Positions 21,402 through 22,866 of a stretch of DNA of 22,866 bases are shown here, piece after piece. This stretch comes from Pseudopedobacter sp039918235 (GTDB lineage Bacteria; Bacteroidota; Bacteroidia; Sphingobacteriales; Sphingobacteriaceae), in NCBI GenBank assembly GCA_039918235.1, contig JBDSHZ010000113.1, positions 1 to 22,866 of the forward strand, given 5' to 3'. The translations under genes and the position numbers were made by a program. The notes beneath the pieces are model-generated. The model searched no databases. It saw nothing but the letters and a program-made list of their open reading frames with translations, and was not told the origin of the DNA. Each line of letters starts with the position of its first letter. The stretch's first letter is position 1.

Positions 21402-22866
21402 TCAGGAAATTTTATTTAAGCTGATGCCATTATCAGTTTTTTCTAATATCCTTTTTAAAATGCTGTTATCTGGTTTTTGAAGTTCGGGGTCTTCTTCAAT
21501 AATTTGCATAACTGATTTTCTGGCTTCCTGTAATATATTCTGATCCTGAGTCAAATCTGCAATTTTTAGATCCATTAACCCACTTTGTTGCCTGCCTTCT
21601 ATATCTCCAGGTCCTCTAAGCTGTAAGTCAATTTCAGCAATTTCAAAGCCATCATTTGTTCTTACCATGGTATCTAACCTAATCTTTCCTTCTTTGCTCA
21701 ATTTTGTTCCAGACATTAATATACAATAAGATTGTGCTGCGCCACGGCCAACTCTACCTCTTAACTGGTGTAATTGGGATAACCCAAAACGTTCTGAATT
21801 TTCTATAATCATTACAGATGCATTAGGGACGTTAACTCCTACTTCTATTACGGTAGTTGCCACCATAATCTGCGTTTCACCTTTTACAAATCGTTGCATT
21901 TCAAATTCTTTCTCCGCAGGTTTTAATTGGCCGTGTACAATGCTAATTTTATATTCAGGAAGAGGAAATTCTCTACTCATCGTAGCTACGCCATCCATTA
22001 AATTTTTAAGATCTAGTTTAGCACTTTCCTGTATCAAGGGATAAACGATATAAACCTGCCTGCCTTTTGCAATTTCCTGCTTCATAAAGCCAAACATCCT
22101 TAATCGCTGATTTTCATAAAGATGGAGTGTTTGAATAGGAATTCTGCCGGCTGGTAACTCATCAATCACAGAAACATCTAAATCGCCATATAAAGTCATG
22201 GCTAAAGTTCTTGGGATAGGAGTAGCGGTCATCACCATTACATGAGGTGGGATCACACTTTTTTTCCAAAGTTTTGCTCTTTGTTCCACACCAAAACGAT
22301 GTTGCTCATCTATAACAGCAAAGCCAAGATTTTTAAATTTAACAGGGTCTTCTATTAAAGCATGAGTACCAATCAATATGGAAAGCTCTCCTGATTCCAG
22401 TTTTTCAAAAATTACTTTTCTATCCTTCTTTTTTGTTGATCCTGTTAATAGAGCGATGGAAATAAATTCCTCATTTAATAACGATTTTAAAGAATGGAAA
22501 TGTTGAGTGGCTAAAATTTCAGTTGGTGCCATTAAACATGTTTGAAAACCATTATCAATAGCTAATATCATCGCCATTAAGGCAACAACTGTTTTTCCTG
22601 AACCTACATCACCCTGCACCAATCTATTCATCTGAATCCCTTTTTGGGTATCAAATCGGATTTCTTTTAATACTTTTTTTTGGGCATTGGTTAACTCAAA
22701 AGGTAAGATGTGTTCATAAAAATGATTGAATTTTTCCCCAACATTTTCAAAAATATTTCCCTTGTACTTTTTAGTTCTTAAAAGTTTTGCCCGTAGAAGC
22801 TTAAATTGAATAAAGAAGAGCTCTTCAAATTTTAGCGTATGCTGAGCTTTTTTTAAAGCTTCATTA
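21402..22866 (-). CDS. recG: ATP-dependent DNA helicase RecG, 3' part
   Basis: RecG remodels stalled replication forks and branch-migrates Holliday junctions. The window holds the last 487 residues; the frame runs off the right edge, so the N-terminal wedge/OB domain and start are missing. Helicase motifs are all visible: QGDVGSGKT (Walker A, I), MAPTEILA (Ia), IGTHALI, DEQHRFGVEQR (II, DEQH), MTATPIPRTLAMT (III), TTVIEVGVNVPNA (V) and QLRGRVGRG (VI). The C-terminal TRG-type motif follows (LRGPGDIEGRQQSG), separating it from UvsW-like or Mfd helicases. The Met of MNRLVQGD at 22631 is internal, because 78 further in-frame codons with RecG-like sequence (PFELTNAQKKVLKEI) lie upstream. It ends with TGA, 34 bp before the peptidase gene. 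Confidence 0.97.
   Translation of the reverse strand, partial: NEALKKAQHTLKFEELFFIQFKLLRAKLLRTKKYKGNIFENVGEKFNHFYEHILPFELTNAQKKVLKEIRFDTQKGIQMNRLVQGDVGSGKTVVALMAMILAIDNGFQTCLMAPTEILATQHFHSLKSLLNEEFISIALLTGSTKKKDRKVIFEKLESGELSILIGTHALIEDPVKFKNLGFAVIDEQHRFGVEQRAKLWKKSVIPPHVMVMTATPIPRTLAMTLYGDLDVSVIDELPAGRIPIQTLHLYENQRLRMFGFMKQEIAKGRQVYIVYPLIQESAKLDLKNLMDGVATMSREFPLPEYKISIVHGQLKPAEKEFEMQRFVKGETQIMVATTVIEVGVNVPNASVMIIENSERFGLSQLHQLRGRVGRGAAQSYCILMSGTKLSKEGKIRLDTMVRTNDGFEIAEIDLQLRGPGDIEGRQQSGLMDLKIADLTQDQNILQEARKSVMQIIEEDPELQKPDNSILKRILEKTDNGISLNKIS

Noticed and set aside
1..22866. Mobile element, defence island, toxin-antitoxin or CRISPR content
   Set aside because: No transposase, integrase, phage, nuclease-defence or array-type repeats were found. 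Gene content is core and composition looks even across the window.

Overview
The window is an AT-rich, densely coding stretch of a Bacteroidota chromosome. The protein repertoire points to Sphingobacteriaceae (Pedobacter-like): a dut, TPR protein, DUF4292 lipoprotein, EnvC cluster, short TatA paralogues, many signal-peptide and lipobox proteins, TAnnTTTG-type -7 promoter elements and no obvious Shine-Dalgarno sequences. That placement is inferred from reading the proteins, not from a database search. I see no insertion sequence, prophage, CRISPR array, tRNA or rRNA.

Layout. Positions 1-8626 are all on the minus strand. In transcription order they encode acylphosphatase, a Wzx/MurJ-like flippase, dUTPase, a TPR protein, a DUF4292 lipoprotein, an EnvC-like murein hydrolase activator, two TatA-type translocase subunits, the glutamyl-tRNA amidotransferase subunit GatA and the start of a lytic transglycosylase that leaves the window at position 1. 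Upstream, 8748-9911 (minus) is an amidohydrolase, divergent from a plus-strand run (10231-13388) of rlmN, a ComF-type phosphoribosyltransferase and a beta-helix-like lipoprotein. This run ends at a clear stem-loop with a T-run and converges on a minus-strand pair: glyA followed by a large GAF-PAS hybrid histidine kinase. A 405-bp non-coding gap (17533-17937) separates glyA from a minus-strand run of recG (5' part outside the window), an M28 peptidase, an MFS transporter and scpA.

How the genes relate. The first block is mainly about the envelope: lipid-linked glycan flipping, outer-membrane-type lipoproteins, control of peptidoglycan hydrolysis (EnvC plus transglycosylase) and Tat export. The other genes are core metabolism and information processing: dUTP removal, Gln-tRNA charging, rRNA/tRNA methylation, one-carbon metabolism, recombination and chromosome condensation. 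Tight spacing (overlaps or gaps of 1-34 bp) indicates operons, and three downstream genes appear to start at TTG just after the previous stop codon.

No undescribed multi-gene system is evident. The points most worth a second look are an intrinsic-terminator-like hairpin ending 12 bp before the gatA ATG, the kinase frame that continues in register from the glyA stop codon with a TTG start, overlapping divergent -7 boxes upstream of glyA, and an in-frame 69-bp duplication in the tail of the second TatA protein.
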